This document shows, piece after piece, positions 22,680 through 31,011 of a stretch of DNA of 42,629 nucleotides; within the stretch, counting starts at the first letter, position 1, and each line of letters opens with the position of its first letter. The DNA comes from Acidimicrobiia bacterium (GTDB taxonomy: Bacteria; Actinomycetota; Acidimicrobiia; IMCC26256; PALSA-555): the NCBI GenBank assembly GCA_040881685.1, contig JBBECS010000036.1, positions 217,643 to 260,271 on the forward strand, written 5' to 3'. A program made the position numbers and the translations under genes. Under the pieces are notes generated by a model. The model had not been told where the DNA came from and did not search any database. It worked only from the letters and a program-made list of their open reading frames with translations.

Positions 22680-23383
22680 AGATCCAGGACCAGTTCCGGG
22701 TGGCGGTGCCCGTCGACCACGCGTGGCGAGTGCTCCTCGATGTCGAGGGCATCGCGCCGTGCATGCCCGGCGCCCAGCTCCAAGAGGTCGAGGGCGACGA
22801 GTACCGGGGCACCGTGAAGGTGAAAGTCGGTCCGATCACCGCGCAGTACAAGGGCGTCGCCCGCATCGTCGAAGCCGACGAAGCCGCGCGTCGCATCGTG
22901 ATCAAGGCCGATGGCCGTGACACGCGCGGGCAAGGAAACGCGTCGGCCACCGTCACCGCGGCACTCGAGCCCGACGGTGACGGCACCCGCGTATCGATCG
23001 ACACTGATCTCAACGTGACCGGCAAGGTCGCCCAGTTCGGCCGCGGCGTGATGGCCGACGTCAGCTCGAAGCTCCTCGCGCAGTTCGTCGAGTGCCTCGA
23101 GTCGACTGTTCTCAGTGGGGAGGGGTCTCCGGGATCACCTCCTCCTCGTGCCCAGGAGGCAAATGCGTCGTCGGCGAACCCGGAGACCCCTCCAGACGTG
23201 AGTTCGGTCGAGCAGGCATCCCCAGCTGGCTCGTCGAGTGAGGTGCGGAAGATCGATGCTCCTGAGGCGGAGGCGGTGGACCTGATGAAGGTCGCTGGGG
23301 GAGCGGTGGCGAAGCGCGTGGTGCCCGCGCTGGTGGCGGGTGCTGTGGTGATCGGCGTGGTCATCTGGCTCGTCTCTCGCTGA
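22676..23383 (+). CDS. coxG: CoxG-like SRPBCC protein with C-terminal membrane anchor
   Basis: A 235-residue protein. Residues 1-145 form a CoxG/SRPBCC domain (MKIQDQFRVAVPVDHAWRVLLDVEGIAPCMPGAQ; VKVGPITAQYKGVARI; ASSVT-like ASATVTAAL; FGRGVMADVSSKLLAQFVECLE). A low-complexity Ser/Pro/Glu linker of about 60 residues follows, then a hydrophobic C-terminal anchor (VVPALVAGAVVIGVVIWLVSR). CoxG proteins recruit CO dehydrogenase to the membrane or carry a quinone-like lipid. The anchor is consistent with membrane docking of a soluble hydroxylase. The ATG at 22676 is right because the earlier ATGAAGATC at 22611 is out of frame. Confidence 0.87.
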   Translation: MKIQDQFRVAVPVDHAWRVLLDVEGIAPCMPGAQLQEVEGDEYRGTVKVKVGPITAQYKGVARIVEADEAARRIVIKADGRDTRGQGNASATVTAALEPDGDGTRVSIDTDLNVTGKVAQFGRGVMADVSSKLLAQFVECLESTVLSGEGSPGSPPPRAQEANASSANPETPPDVSSVEQASPAGSSSEVRKIDAPEAEAVDLMKVAGGAVAKRVVPALVAGAVVIGVVIWLVSR

Positions 23384-23431
23384 CGCCTCCACTGGTCGGA
23401 CGCCGCGGGCGGCGCCTCCGCTGGCGGCAGC
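23384..23431 (+). terminator. Hairpin cluster after coxG
   Basis: CGCCGCGGGCGGCG (23401-23414) is a GC-only palindrome, and GCTG-GCGG-CAGC (23420-23431) a second small hairpin. A degenerate direct repeat is also present (GCCTCCACTGGTCGG near 23386, GCCTCCGCTGGCGG near 23414). No T-run. It separates the accessory redox block from ruvC. Confidence 0.4.
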
Positions 23432-23477
23432 CGTCACGCCGCCCTCCGCCATCCACCAACCGAGGGGTCTCGGCTCG

Positions 23478-23483
23478 TAGGAT
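23478..23483 (+). promoter_or_regulatory. Putative leaderless -10 (TAGGAT) for ruvCAB
   Basis: TAGGAT ends 7 nt before the ruvC ATG at 23491. No ribosome-binding site precedes the ATG. No LexA-like box was recognised. Confidence 0.45.
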
Positions 23484-23490
23484 CGAACCC

Positions 23491-24057
23491 ATGTTCGATC
23501 AGGCCGGGCCGGTGCTCGGGATCGACCCGGGTCTCTCGCGCTGCGGGTATGGGGCCGTTCGCCCTGGCGGCGGCGAGCTCGCCATGGTGGCCCTCGGTGT
23601 GTTCGAGACGCCCAAGACGCTGCCACTCCCGGATCGGCTGGCGATGCTCGAGGCCGATCTCGCGCAGCTCGTGGCCGACATCGGCCCGAGTGCGATGGCG
23701 GTGGAGCGAGTGCTCTTTCAGGCGAACGTCCGCACGGCGATCTCGGTCGGACAGGCGAGCGGGCTCGCGTTGGCAGTCGCGTCGCGAGCAAGCGTCCCCG
23801 TCACGCACTACAGCCCGAACGAGGTCAAGCTCGCCGTGACCGGCTACGGCGCGGCCGACAAGGCGCAGGTGCAGGTCATGGTGCAGCGCCTCCTCGGTCT
23901 CGACTCCGCACCTCCGCCCGACGCTGCGGACGCGCTCGCACTCGCGCTGTGCCACGGCTCGTCGGCGAGCACACGAACCGCCGCCGCGGCTGAGCCGCCC
24001 GGGCGCGGCCTCGAACGAGCAGTTGCGGCCGCGCTTGCGCGTGAGGGGGCGAAGTGA
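23491..24057 (+). CDS. ruvC: Crossover junction endodeoxyribonuclease RuvC
   Basis: Resolves Holliday junctions. The 188-residue protein starts VLGIDPGLSRCGYG (catalytic Asp12). The second acidic residue lies in MAVERVLFQANVRTAISVGQASG, and the C-terminal pair lies in DAADALALALCH. An Ala-rich tail of about 30 residues extends beyond the usual length. The stop overlaps the ruvA GTG (GTGA). Confidence 0.95.
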   Translation: MFDQAGPVLGIDPGLSRCGYGAVRPGGGELAMVALGVFETPKTLPLPDRLAMLEADLAQLVADIGPSAMAVERVLFQANVRTAISVGQASGLALAVASRASVPVTHYSPNEVKLAVTGYGAADKAQVQVMVQRLLGLDSAPPPDAADALALALCHGSSASTRTAAAAEPPGRGLERAVAAALAREGAK

Positions 24058-24644
24058 TCGGGTCGTTGCGCGGCGACGTGCTGGAGCGCGACGTGACGGG
24101 GGAGGTGATCCTGGACGTCGGTGGCGTGGGGTACCGCGTGCTGGTACCGCTCGGTTCGCTCGAAGCCCTCGGCCCAGGAAGTGCCGCGTTCCTCTTCACC
24201 CACCTCCACGTGCGGGACGACGCGATGGTGCTCTTCGGGTTCCCCACCCGCGAGGAGCGCGACACCTTCGAGGTCCTTATCGGCGCCCCAGGTGTCGGTC
24301 CCAAGCTCGCATTGGCGATCCTGTCAGCGCACTCGCCGGCATCGCTCCGCCGTGCGCTGCTCGATGACGATCTCGACGCGCTCACGCTGGTTCCCGGCGT
24401 CGGCAAGCGCACCGCGCAGCGTCTCTTCGTCGATCTGCACGCTCGTCTCGAGGTCCCGTCGATGGTCGACGTCACCACCGACGGGATGAACGCATCGGCG
24501 AGGAGCGAGGTGCGCGACGCGCTCACGGGCCTCGGCTACGGACCCGACGAGGTGCGTGAGGTGCTGGCCCGGCTTCCCGAAGAAGGGGCCGTCGAAGATC
24601 TGCTGCGTGACGCGCTGCGGCAGCTGGCCGGCGCACGCGCCTGA
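24054..24644 (+). CDS. ruvA: Holliday junction branch migration protein RuvA
   Basis: A 196-residue tetrameric junction-binding protein that loads RuvB. The N-terminal OB domain starts [29 protein letters not shown]. Two helix-hairpin-helix motifs are visible ([16 protein letters not shown] and [14 protein letters not shown]). The C-terminal domain [23 protein letters not shown] contacts RuvB. Start GTG overlaps ruvC; ruvB begins 4 nt after the stop. Confidence 0.95.
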   Translation: MIGSLRGDVLERDVTGEVILDVGGVGYRVLVPLGSLEALGPGSAAFLFTHLHVRDDAMVLFGFPTREERDTFEVLIGAPGVGPKLALAILSAHSPASLRRALLDDDLDALTLVPGVGKRTAQRLFVDLHARLEVPSMVDVTTDGMNASARSEVRDALTGLGYGPDEVREVLARLPEEGAVEDLLRDALRQLAGARA

Positions 24645-24648
24645 GCGC

Positions 24649-25674
24649 ATGAGAGACGAGCTGCTCTCCGCCGCCGCCGACCCCGCGGAGCAGGCGGAGG
24701 AATCCACGCTGCGACCGCGTCGGCTGTCGGAGTTCGTCGGTCAGACGCGCCTCAAGGAGCACCTCGAGATCATGCTGGGAGCGGCGGCCCAGCGCGGACA
24801 GGCCGTCGACCACCTGCTGTTCGCGGGTGCCCCGGGTCTGGGCAAGACGACGCTCGCATGCATCGTGGCGGCGGAGCTGGACGTCGGGCTGCGCATCACG
24901 AGCGGACCGGCCCTCGAGCGCGCGGGCGACCTCGCGGCCATCCTCACCAACCTCGATGACGGTGACGTGCTGTTCATCGACGAGATCCACCGTCTCCCGC
25001 GCACGGTCGAAGAGGTGCTGTACCCCGCGATGGAGGACTTCCAGCTCGACATCGTGATCGGCAAGGGGCCGTCGGCCCGCTCGATCCGACTTGACCTCCC
25101 GCGCTTCACGTTGGTGGGTGCGACGACGCGCAGCGGCATGATCACCGGCCCGCTTCGGGATCGGTTCGGCTTCCTCGCCCGACTCGACTACTACGAGCCC
25201 GAGGATCTGTTCGCGATCCTCGAGCGCTCGGCGCGCATCCTTGGCGTCCCGCTGGTGGCCGACGGCGCCGCAGAGATCGGTCGCCGCGCCCGGGGCACGC
25301 CGCGCATCGCGAATCGGCTCCTCAAGCGCGTGCGCGACTACGCGGAGGTGCGCAGTGACGGACGCATCAGTGTGGAGACGGCGCGTGCCGCCCTCGTGCT
25401 CTTCGAGGTGGACGACCTCGGCCTCGACAAGGTCGACCGCGCGATCCTTCATGCGCTCTGCGTCACGTTCGTCGGGCAGCCGGTAGGGCTCGGCACGCTC
25501 GCGGTCGCGGTCGCGGAGGAGCCGGAGACGGTGGAAGACGTGTACGAGCCGTTCCTGCTGAAGCAAGGCTTGATACGACGCACACCACGAGGTCGCGTTG
25601 CGACGCCCGGTGCGTACGCGCACCTCGGACTCGCGACGCCAGCCGTCGCCGCGAGCCTCTTCGACGAGGATTGA
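24649..25674 (+). CDS. ruvB: Holliday junction ATPase RuvB
   Basis: The hexameric AAA+ motor of branch migration, 341 residues. After a 20-residue acidic lead come [12 protein letters not shown], Walker [10 protein letters not shown] (60-68), Walker [24 protein letters not shown], sensor 1 [21 protein letters not shown] with the arginine finger, and the winged-helix C-terminus ([19 protein letters not shown]). The start ATG is 4 nt after ruvA. Confidence 0.96.
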   Translation: MRDELLSAAADPAEQAEESTLRPRRLSEFVGQTRLKEHLEIMLGAAAQRGQAVDHLLFAGAPGLGKTTLACIVAAELDVGLRITSGPALERAGDLAAILTNLDDGDVLFIDEIHRLPRTVEEVLYPAMEDFQLDIVIGKGPSARSIRLDLPRFTLVGATTRSGMITGPLRDRFGFLARLDYYEPEDLFAILERSARILGVPLVADGAAEIGRRARGTPRIANRLLKRVRDYAEVRSDGRISVETARAALVLFEVDDLGLDKVDRAILHALCVTFVGQPVGLGTLAVAVAEEPETVEDVYEPFLLKQGLIRRTPRGRVATPGAYAHLGLATPAVAASLFDED

Positions 25675-25705
25675 GGGTCGACCGAGCGTCGAGAGAGGCC
25701 TCCGC

Positions 25706-25711
25706 TACGAT
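25706..25711 (+). promoter_or_regulatory. Putative -10 (TACGAT) for yajC-secD-secF
   Basis: TACGAT lies 23 nt before the yajC ATG, and a GGGGAG ribosome-binding site (25725-25730) follows. Confidence 0.4.
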
Positions 25712-25734
25712 CCCCTGACTCTTCGGGGAGACCG

Positions 25735-26016
25735 ATGGAATTCGCGATTGCTTGGTTCGTGCTGCTGGCGGCGGTGTTCTTCTTCCTCGTCGTGCGTCCA
25801 CAGCGACGCCAGATCGCGGCGCACCGGGCGTTGGTCAGCAGGCTCCAGGTCGGCGACGAGGTGATCACCGCGGGCGGCTTGTACGGCACGATCCGTGCGT
25901 TGCGGGACGAGACGATCGAGCTCGAGGTGGCCGACGGTGTCGTTGTGCGGATGGCTCGGGGCGCGATCGCGCGCGCCGTGGAGCTGCCCACCACGACAGA
26001 CGACGAGGTTGCCTGA
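25735..26016 (+). CDS. yajC: Preprotein translocase accessory subunit YajC
   Basis: A 93-residue protein with one N-terminal membrane span (FAIAWFVLLAAVFFFLVVRPQRRQ) and a small cytoplasmic domain with the YajC pattern LQVGDEVITAGGLYGTIRALRDETIELEVADGVVVRMARGAI. It binds SecDF. secD starts 3 nt after the stop. Confidence 0.94.
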   Translation: MEFAIAWFVLLAAVFFFLVVRPQRRQIAAHRALVSRLQVGDEVITAGGLYGTIRALRDETIELEVADGVVVRMARGAIARAVELPTTTDDEVA

Positions 26017-26019
26017 CCC

Positions 26020-27534
26020 GTGACCGTCAAGCGGCTGCGGACCTACCTGGTGATGTCGATCCTCGTGGTCGTCGCCAGCCTCGGCGGGGTGCTCGCGTCG
26101 GGCGACGAGCCCGTCCTCGGACTCGATCTCCAGGGTGGGATCTCCATCGTCTACGAGGCGGTGGGGAAGGCCAAGCCGGGCGCGCTCGACGTGGCGCGAG
26201 ACATCATCGAGGAGCGCGTCAACGGCCTGGGCGTCGCCGAGCCCGAGATCAGCCGGCAGGGCCGAACGATCTCGGTCGACCTCCCGGGCGTGAAGAACCG
26301 TGCCGAAGCCGCGAAGATCGTCGGCCGGACGGGTGAGCTGCGTTTCCGCCCGGTGTTGTTCGAGCTTCCGCCGGCGGGGAAGAGCCCGTCGCCCAGCAGC
26401 ACCACAACCGGAGCCACCGGGACCGCGGCTCCCATGACGACCACCACGACGGTCTCACCGTCGGACGAGGCGGTGAAGGCGGCCATCACCTCCTGCGACA
26501 CCGACACCGTGCAGGCGCTCCTCCAGGCCGGAGCGACGATCCCGACGACGAAGCGCGCCGACGACAAGCGCACGTCGTGCCTTGTGCTCCGCCAGGACGG
26601 CGAGCCGCTGCGGCTGTACCTCGGGCCGACGGAGCTCACCGGCGAAGTCGTCGATTCCGCGAAGTCCAGTTTTGCTCCGGGACAGGGCTACGCGGTGTCG
26701 ATGAAGCTGACCGGTGAGGGATCAACCGCCTGGGATCAGCTCGGGGCGAAGTACTTCCAACAGCGCGTCGCGATCGCGCTCGACAGCGTCGTGCGCTCCG
26801 CGCCGGCCATCCAACCAGACCAAACCGCGTTCAGCTCCTTCGGTGGGACGGCTGAGATCAGCGGCGACTTCACCCAGGAGGAATCCGAGCGGCTCGCGAA
26901 GCTCATCAACTACGGCGCGCTTCCGGTTCGCCTCGAGAAACTCGCAACCAACGACGTGTCACCGACGCTCGGCCGCGACCAGCTCGACGCGGGGATCGCC
27001 GCTGGTGCGATCGGCCTCGTACTCGTCGCTCTCTACATGCTCGTGTACTACCGACTCCTCGGCGCCGTGGTCCTCGCCGGGCTGCTCCTGAGCGGGGCCT
27101 TCGTCTACGCGCTCATCACCTTCCTCGGGCAGACGATCGGTCTCGCGTTGACCTTGGCCGGCGTCACCGGCCTCATCGTCTCGATCGGCATCACAGTGGA
27201 CTCCTACGTCGTGTACTTCGAGCGCCTGAAAGACGAGGTACGAACAGGTAAGACCGTACGTTCGTCGGTCGACCGTGGGTTCGCGCGCTCGTTCCGGACC
27301 ATCCTCGCGGCCGACCTCGTGTCGCTCATCGGCGCGAGCGCGCTCTACTTCATCGCGATCGGCTCGGTGAAGGGCTTCGCCTTCTTCCTCGGAATGTCGA
27401 CGCTGCTCGACCTCGCCGTGGCCTACTTCTTCATGCATCCCCTCGTGTCGTTGATGGCGCGGCGTCCGTCGCTGGTGCGCATGCGCAAGGTGGGGATCGC
27501 GTCGGGCCTCGACACTCCCGAGGCCACGGCATGA
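26020..27534 (+). CDS. secD: Protein translocase subunit SecD
   Basis: A 504-residue RND-type translocase subunit that pulls proteins across the membrane using the proton gradient. An N-terminal span (residues 8-26) precedes LGLDLQGGISIVYE. The P1 periplasmic domain is interrupted at about residues 119-148 by a Ser/Thr/Pro-rich low-complexity stretch (PSPSSTTTGATGTAAPMTTT), a linker type seen in actinobacterial SecD. Five C-terminal spans follow, with GITVDSYVVYFERLKDEVRTGKT as the conserved TM4-5 loop. The GTG start is 3 nt after yajC; its stop overlaps secF (ATGA). Confidence 0.95.
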   Translation: MTVKRLRTYLVMSILVVVASLGGVLASGDEPVLGLDLQGGISIVYEAVGKAKPGALDVARDIIEERVNGLGVAEPEISRQGRTISVDLPGVKNRAEAAKIVGRTGELRFRPVLFELPPAGKSPSPSSTTTGATGTAAPMTTTTTVSPSDEAVKAAITSCDTDTVQALLQAGATIPTTKRADDKRTSCLVLRQDGEPLRLYLGPTELTGEVVDSAKSSFAPGQGYAVSMKLTGEGSTAWDQLGAKYFQQRVAIALDSVVRSAPAIQPDQTAFSSFGGTAEISGDFTQEESERLAKLINYGALPVRLEKLATNDVSPTLGRDQLDAGIAAGAIGLVLVALYMLVYYRLLGAVVLAGLLLSGAFVYALITFLGQTIGLALTLAGVTGLIVSIGITVDSYVVYFERLKDEVRTGKTVRSSVDRGFARSFRTILAADLVSLIGASALYFIAIGSVKGFAFFLGMSTLLDLAVAYFFMHPLVSLMARRPSLVRMRKVGIASGLDTPEATA

Positions 27535-28667
27535 CAGCTTCAGCAACTGTCGATCGGCGCCGCGGTCTGCTCAGCACGCTGCGTGACGTGTACCACGAGA
27601 ACACGCGCTTCGACTTCATCGGACGGACGTGGCTGTGGGCGCTGATCTCGGGAGCTGCCGTCGCCGTGTCGCTTGCGACGCTGGTTCTTTCGGGCTTGAA
27701 CCTCGGGATCGACTTCACCGGGGGAACGTCTCTCACCGTCAAGGTCACGGGTGCGGCGCCCACCATCAGCGATGTGCGCGACGAGCTGCGACCGTTGGGT
27801 CTGGCCGACGCCAAGGTGCTCTTGCAGGAGAATCAGGCGAACGGTGAGCGTTCGGTCGTCGTCCAGGTGTCCGACCTGTCGACGGCGAAGGAGGCCGACC
27901 TCACGGCGTCCCTGGAGCAGTTCGGCGACATCACCCGGCGCGCGGAAGTGAGCGCGAGCTGGGGCGATCGCGTGAGCTCCAAGGCACTGCTCGCGCTGGT
28001 GGTCTTCTTCGTGCTCATAGCGAGCTATCTCACGTTCCGGTTCGAATGGAAGATGGCCGTGGCCGCGATCATGGCAGTGGTGCACGACATCGCCATCACC
28101 GTCGGCGTGTATGCCGTGAGCGGCTTCGAGGTCACGCCCGCGACGGTGATCGCATTTCTCACGATCTTGGGCTTCTCGCTCTACGACACCGTGGTGGTGT
28201 TCGACAAGATCAGCGAGAACACGCCGAGTGTCGGTGCAGATCGTGGTGATTCCTACTCCAGCATGGTCAACCGGTCGATGAACGCGGTGTTGATGCGGTC
28301 GCTCAACACGTCCTTTGTGGCCTTGCTCCCGGTCGCGTCGCTGCTCGTCGTGGGGAGCGGGGTCCTCGGGGCGGTGTCTCTCCGAGACTTCGCGCTCGCG
28401 CTCTTCGTCGGCTTGCTCGCCGGCGCGTATTCGTCGATCTTCGTGGCCACGCCGATCTTGGCCTGGATGAAGGAGCGTGAGCCGCGCTACCGGGCGCTGC
28501 GAGAGCGCTCCGCCGCCCAGCTCGCACGCGGCGACGTCGGTCCCGCGACGACGGCCGCCCCGCCGACGTCCGATCCTTCACGCGTCTCCGATGCCCCCGC
28601 CGCGCCGCGACCGCCGGGCGCCGTCGCCCCACGGCCACGCCAGCAACGCCGGAAGCGACGACGCTGA
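27531..28667 (+). CDS. secF: Protein translocase subunit SecF
   Basis: A 378-residue partner of SecD with six expected spans. Conserved elements are GLNLGIDFTGGTSLTVKV, the TM region MAVVHDIAITVGVYAV, and LGFSLYDTVVVFDKISEN, followed by SMVNRSMNAVLMRSLNTS. A basic, Pro/Ala-rich cytoplasmic tail of about 65 residues ends PRQQRRKRRR, a length and charge common in actinobacterial SecF. Coupled to secD by ATGA. Confidence 0.95.
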   Translation: MTASATVDRRRGLLSTLRDVYHENTRFDFIGRTWLWALISGAAVAVSLATLVLSGLNLGIDFTGGTSLTVKVTGAAPTISDVRDELRPLGLADAKVLLQENQANGERSVVVQVSDLSTAKEADLTASLEQFGDITRRAEVSASWGDRVSSKALLALVVFFVLIASYLTFRFEWKMAVAAIMAVVHDIAITVGVYAVSGFEVTPATVIAFLTILGFSLYDTVVVFDKISENTPSVGADRGDSYSSMVNRSMNAVLMRSLNTSFVALLPVASLLVVGSGVLGAVSLRDFALALFVGLLAGAYSSIFVATPILAWMKEREPRYRALRERSAAQLARGDVGPATTAAPPTSDPSRVSDAPAAPRPPGAVAPRPRQQRRKRRR

Positions 28668-28684
28668 CCCACGAGCACGGCCTC

Positions 28685-28690
28685 TACCAT
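28685..28690 (+). promoter_or_regulatory. Putative -10 (TACCAT) for rel
   Basis: TACCAT lies 45 nt upstream of the ATG in the 68-nt gap after secF. The leader holds a GAAGG site about 7 nt before the start. Confidence 0.35.
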
Positions 28691-28735
28691 TGAGGCGACG
28701 AAGCAGCGTCGACCCGCAATGGTGAAGGCGATCCG

Positions 28736-30970
28736 ATGAGCACACTCGACGCCCGCCCCGACCGCCGGTCGGGCCTCACGCTGCCGTGGCGCCGGCATCA
28801 CGTCGATGTCGAGCTCGCGCCGCTGCTGGATGCCTTCCACAAGCGGCACCGGCGTGCCGACACCACGCGCATCGAAGAAGCCTTCGACGTCGCCCGGGTG
28901 GCGCATGCCGAACAGGTTCGGCGCTCCGGCGAGCCGTACATCGCGCACCCGCTCGGGGTGGCGATGATCCTCGCCGAGCTCGGCCTCGACGACGTGACGA
29001 TCGCCGGGGCCCTGCTCCACGACGCGATCGAGGACACGGTGATCACGCTGGCGGACCTCGAGGACCGGTTCGGCCCCGAGATCGCAGCGATCGTCGACGG
29101 CGTCACCAAGCTCGACCGCCTGCACTTCGACTCGAAGGAGGCGCAGCAGGCAGCAACGCTGCGGAAGATGCTCGTCGCGATGGCGAGCGACATCCGCGTG
29201 CTCCTGATCAAGCTCGCCGACCGACTCCACAACATGCGCACGATCGCGTCACTCCCCGAGGTTAAGCAGCGCCGGATCGCCCAAGAGACGCTGGATGTGT
29301 ACGCGCCGCTCGCGCACCGGCTGGGCATCGCCGACGTGAAGTGGCAGCTCGAAGACCTCGCGTTCGCGGTCTTGCACCCGAAGCGGTACGCGGAGATCGA
29401 GCAGATGGTCGCCAGCCGGGCTCCCGAGCGGGACGAGGAGCTCCGCGCGGTCGTCTCACAGATCAAGGATCGGCTCGCTGACTTGCACATCGACGCGCAG
29501 GTGCAGGGGCGCCCGAAGCACTACTGGTCGATCTACGAGAAGATGATCGTGAAGGGGAAGGCGTTCGACGAGGTGCAGGATCTCGTCGGCGTCCGGGTCG
29601 TGGTTGGCTCGGTGAAGGATTGCTACGGCGCGCTCGGCTCAATCCACGCGCTGTGGGCGCCGGTGCAGGGGCGGTTCAAGGACTACATCGCGATGCCGAA
29701 GTTCAACCTCTACCAATCGCTGCACACGACCGTCGTGGGTGCGCAGGGCAAGCCGGTCGAGGTGCAGATCCGCACCCACGAGATGAACCGACGCGCTGAG
29801 CACGGGATCGCCGCGCACTGGGGCTACAAGGAGCGCTCGCAGGCCGAGGACCTCGCGTGGTTGCAACGGATGGTCGCCTGGCAACAGGACACCGACGACC
29901 CGACCGAGTTCATGCACACCCTGAAGGTCGATCTCGAGCAGGACGAGGTGTTCGTCTTCACACCCAAGGGCGAGGTCATCACGCTGGCAGCCGGTGCGAC
30001 ACCCGTTGACTTTGCCTACGCGATCCACACCGAGGTCGGTCACCGCTGCATCGGAGCGCGCGTCAACGGTCGCCTGGTCCCCTTGGACAGCGCGCTCGAA
30101 TCGGGTGACGCGGTCGAGATCTTCACGAGCAAGGTCGAAGGCGCGGGCCCGAGCCGAGACTGGCTCCAGTTCGCGAAGACGCCCCGCGCGCGCTCGAAGA
30201 TCCGGCAGTGGTTCTCGCGCGAGCGCCGAGTCGACGCCATCGACTCGGGCCGTGAGGATCTCGTGAAGGCGCTCCGACGCGAGGGTCTTCCGGTGCAGAA
30301 GCTCACACGCTCAGCTGCGCTCCTGGGCGTGGCCGAAGCGATGCACTACGCGGATCTCGAAGCGCTCCATGCCGCGATCGGCGAGGGCCATGTCTCGGCC
30401 CGAACCGTCGCTCAGCGCGTCCAGCGCGAGCTGCGCGGTGGCGAGGAGCAGCTGCCCGTCACGACCCGTCGGCCGCCCACCACGGCGCGCGGCCGCCGGG
30501 CGGTGGGCGTGCACGTCGAAGGTCTGGATGACGTCATGGTGCGGTTGTCGCGCTGCTGCACGCCGGTTCCGGGTGACGAGATCATGGGCTTCGTCACGAG
30601 GGGCCGAGGTGTGTCCGTGCACCGAACGGACTGCGCGAACGCCGTGTCGCTCTCGACGCAGTCCCAGCGACTCATCGAAGTCGAATGGGACCATGACGAG
30701 ACCGCGACGTTCGTGGTCTCGGTCGAGATCGAGGCATTGGACCGATCGTCGTTGCTGCGGGATGTCGCGCAAGTGCTTGCCGAGCACCACGTGAACATCC
30801 TCGGCAGCGCGTCGCAGACGAGCAGCGATCGGGTCGCCCGGTTCCGGTTCGATTTCGAGCTGGCCGATCCCAGTCATCTCGAGTCGCTGCTCAAGGCAGT
30901 GCAGCGTGTCGACTCGGTGTTCGACGCCTATCGCGTGCTCCCCGGCGCCGCCGCCGCGAGCCGCACCTGA
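28736..30970 (+). CDS. rel: Bifunctional (p)ppGpp synthetase/hydrolase
   Basis: The stringent-response alarmone enzyme, 744 residues. The HD hydrolase domain is intact (YIAHPLGVAMILAE; LLHDAIEDT; IKLADRLHNMRT). The synthetase domain has GRPKHYWSIYEKM, DLVGVRVVV and FNLYQSLHTTV. The RFKD motif (GRFKDYIAMPKF) is the form found in bifunctional Rel enzymes rather than RelA's EXDD. A TGS domain (VFVFTPKGEVITLAAGATPVDFAY), a zinc-finger-like region (RLSRCCTPVPGDEIMGFVTRGRGVSVHRTDC) and a C-terminal ACT domain follow. The start ATG has a GAAGG site. Confidence 0.96.
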   Translation: MSTLDARPDRRSGLTLPWRRHHVDVELAPLLDAFHKRHRRADTTRIEEAFDVARVAHAEQVRRSGEPYIAHPLGVAMILAELGLDDVTIAGALLHDAIEDTVITLADLEDRFGPEIAAIVDGVTKLDRLHFDSKEAQQAATLRKMLVAMASDIRVLLIKLADRLHNMRTIASLPEVKQRRIAQETLDVYAPLAHRLGIADVKWQLEDLAFAVLHPKRYAEIEQMVASRAPERDEELRAVVSQIKDRLADLHIDAQVQGRPKHYWSIYEKMIVKGKAFDEVQDLVGVRVVVGSVKDCYGALGSIHALWAPVQGRFKDYIAMPKFNLYQSLHTTVVGAQGKPVEVQIRTHEMNRRAEHGIAAHWGYKERSQAEDLAWLQRMVAWQQDTDDPTEFMHTLKVDLEQDEVFVFTPKGEVITLAAGATPVDFAYAIHTEVGHRCIGARVNGRLVPLDSALESGDAVEIFTSKVEGAGPSRDWLQFAKTPRARSKIRQWFSRERRVDAIDSGREDLVKALRREGLPVQKLTRSAALLGVAEAMHYADLEALHAAIGEGHVSARTVAQRVQRELRGGEEQLPVTTRRPPTTARGRRAVGVHVEGLDDVMVRLSRCCTPVPGDEIMGFVTRGRGVSVHRTDCANAVSLSTQSQRLIEVEWDHDETATFVVSVEIEALDRSSLLRDVAQVLAEHHVNILGSASQTSSDRVARFRFDFELADPSHLESLLKAVQRVDSVFDAYRVLPGAAAASRT

Positions 30971-30999
30971 TCTCCCACCGATCCGGGGGTACCGGGTCG

Positions 31000-31005
31000 T
31001 ACGAT
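31000..31005 (+). promoter_or_regulatory. Putative leaderless -10 (TACGAT) for hisS
   Basis: TACGAT ends 6 nt before the hisS ATG at 31012. This probably drives hisS-aspS-rarA, which are joined by ATGA overlaps. Confidence 0.45.
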
Positions 31006-31011
31006 GCGGCG

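Larger units (their letters stand above)
22604..22684 (+). repeat. 16-bp direct repeats flanking dispersed-repeat copy 2
   Basis: GTCGACCATGAAGATC occurs at 22604-22619 and again at 22669-22684. The first spans the MobA-like gene stop and a decoy ATG; the second spans the true coxG start. The 65 bp between equivalent points contain repeat copy 2, so the insertion duplicated the original ATGA junction. Confidence 0.8.

Noticed and set aside
23384-23490. A fourth copy of the 53-bp repeat between coxG and ruvC
   Set aside because: The GCCTCC/CTGG elements there are a separate, degenerate local repeat and do not align with the 53-bp consensus.
28719-28739. Six-codon upstream ORF (MVKAIR) overlapping the rel start by ATGA
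   Set aside because: Its ATGGTGAAGG is probably just the rel ribosome-binding region. Nothing else indicates a leader peptide.
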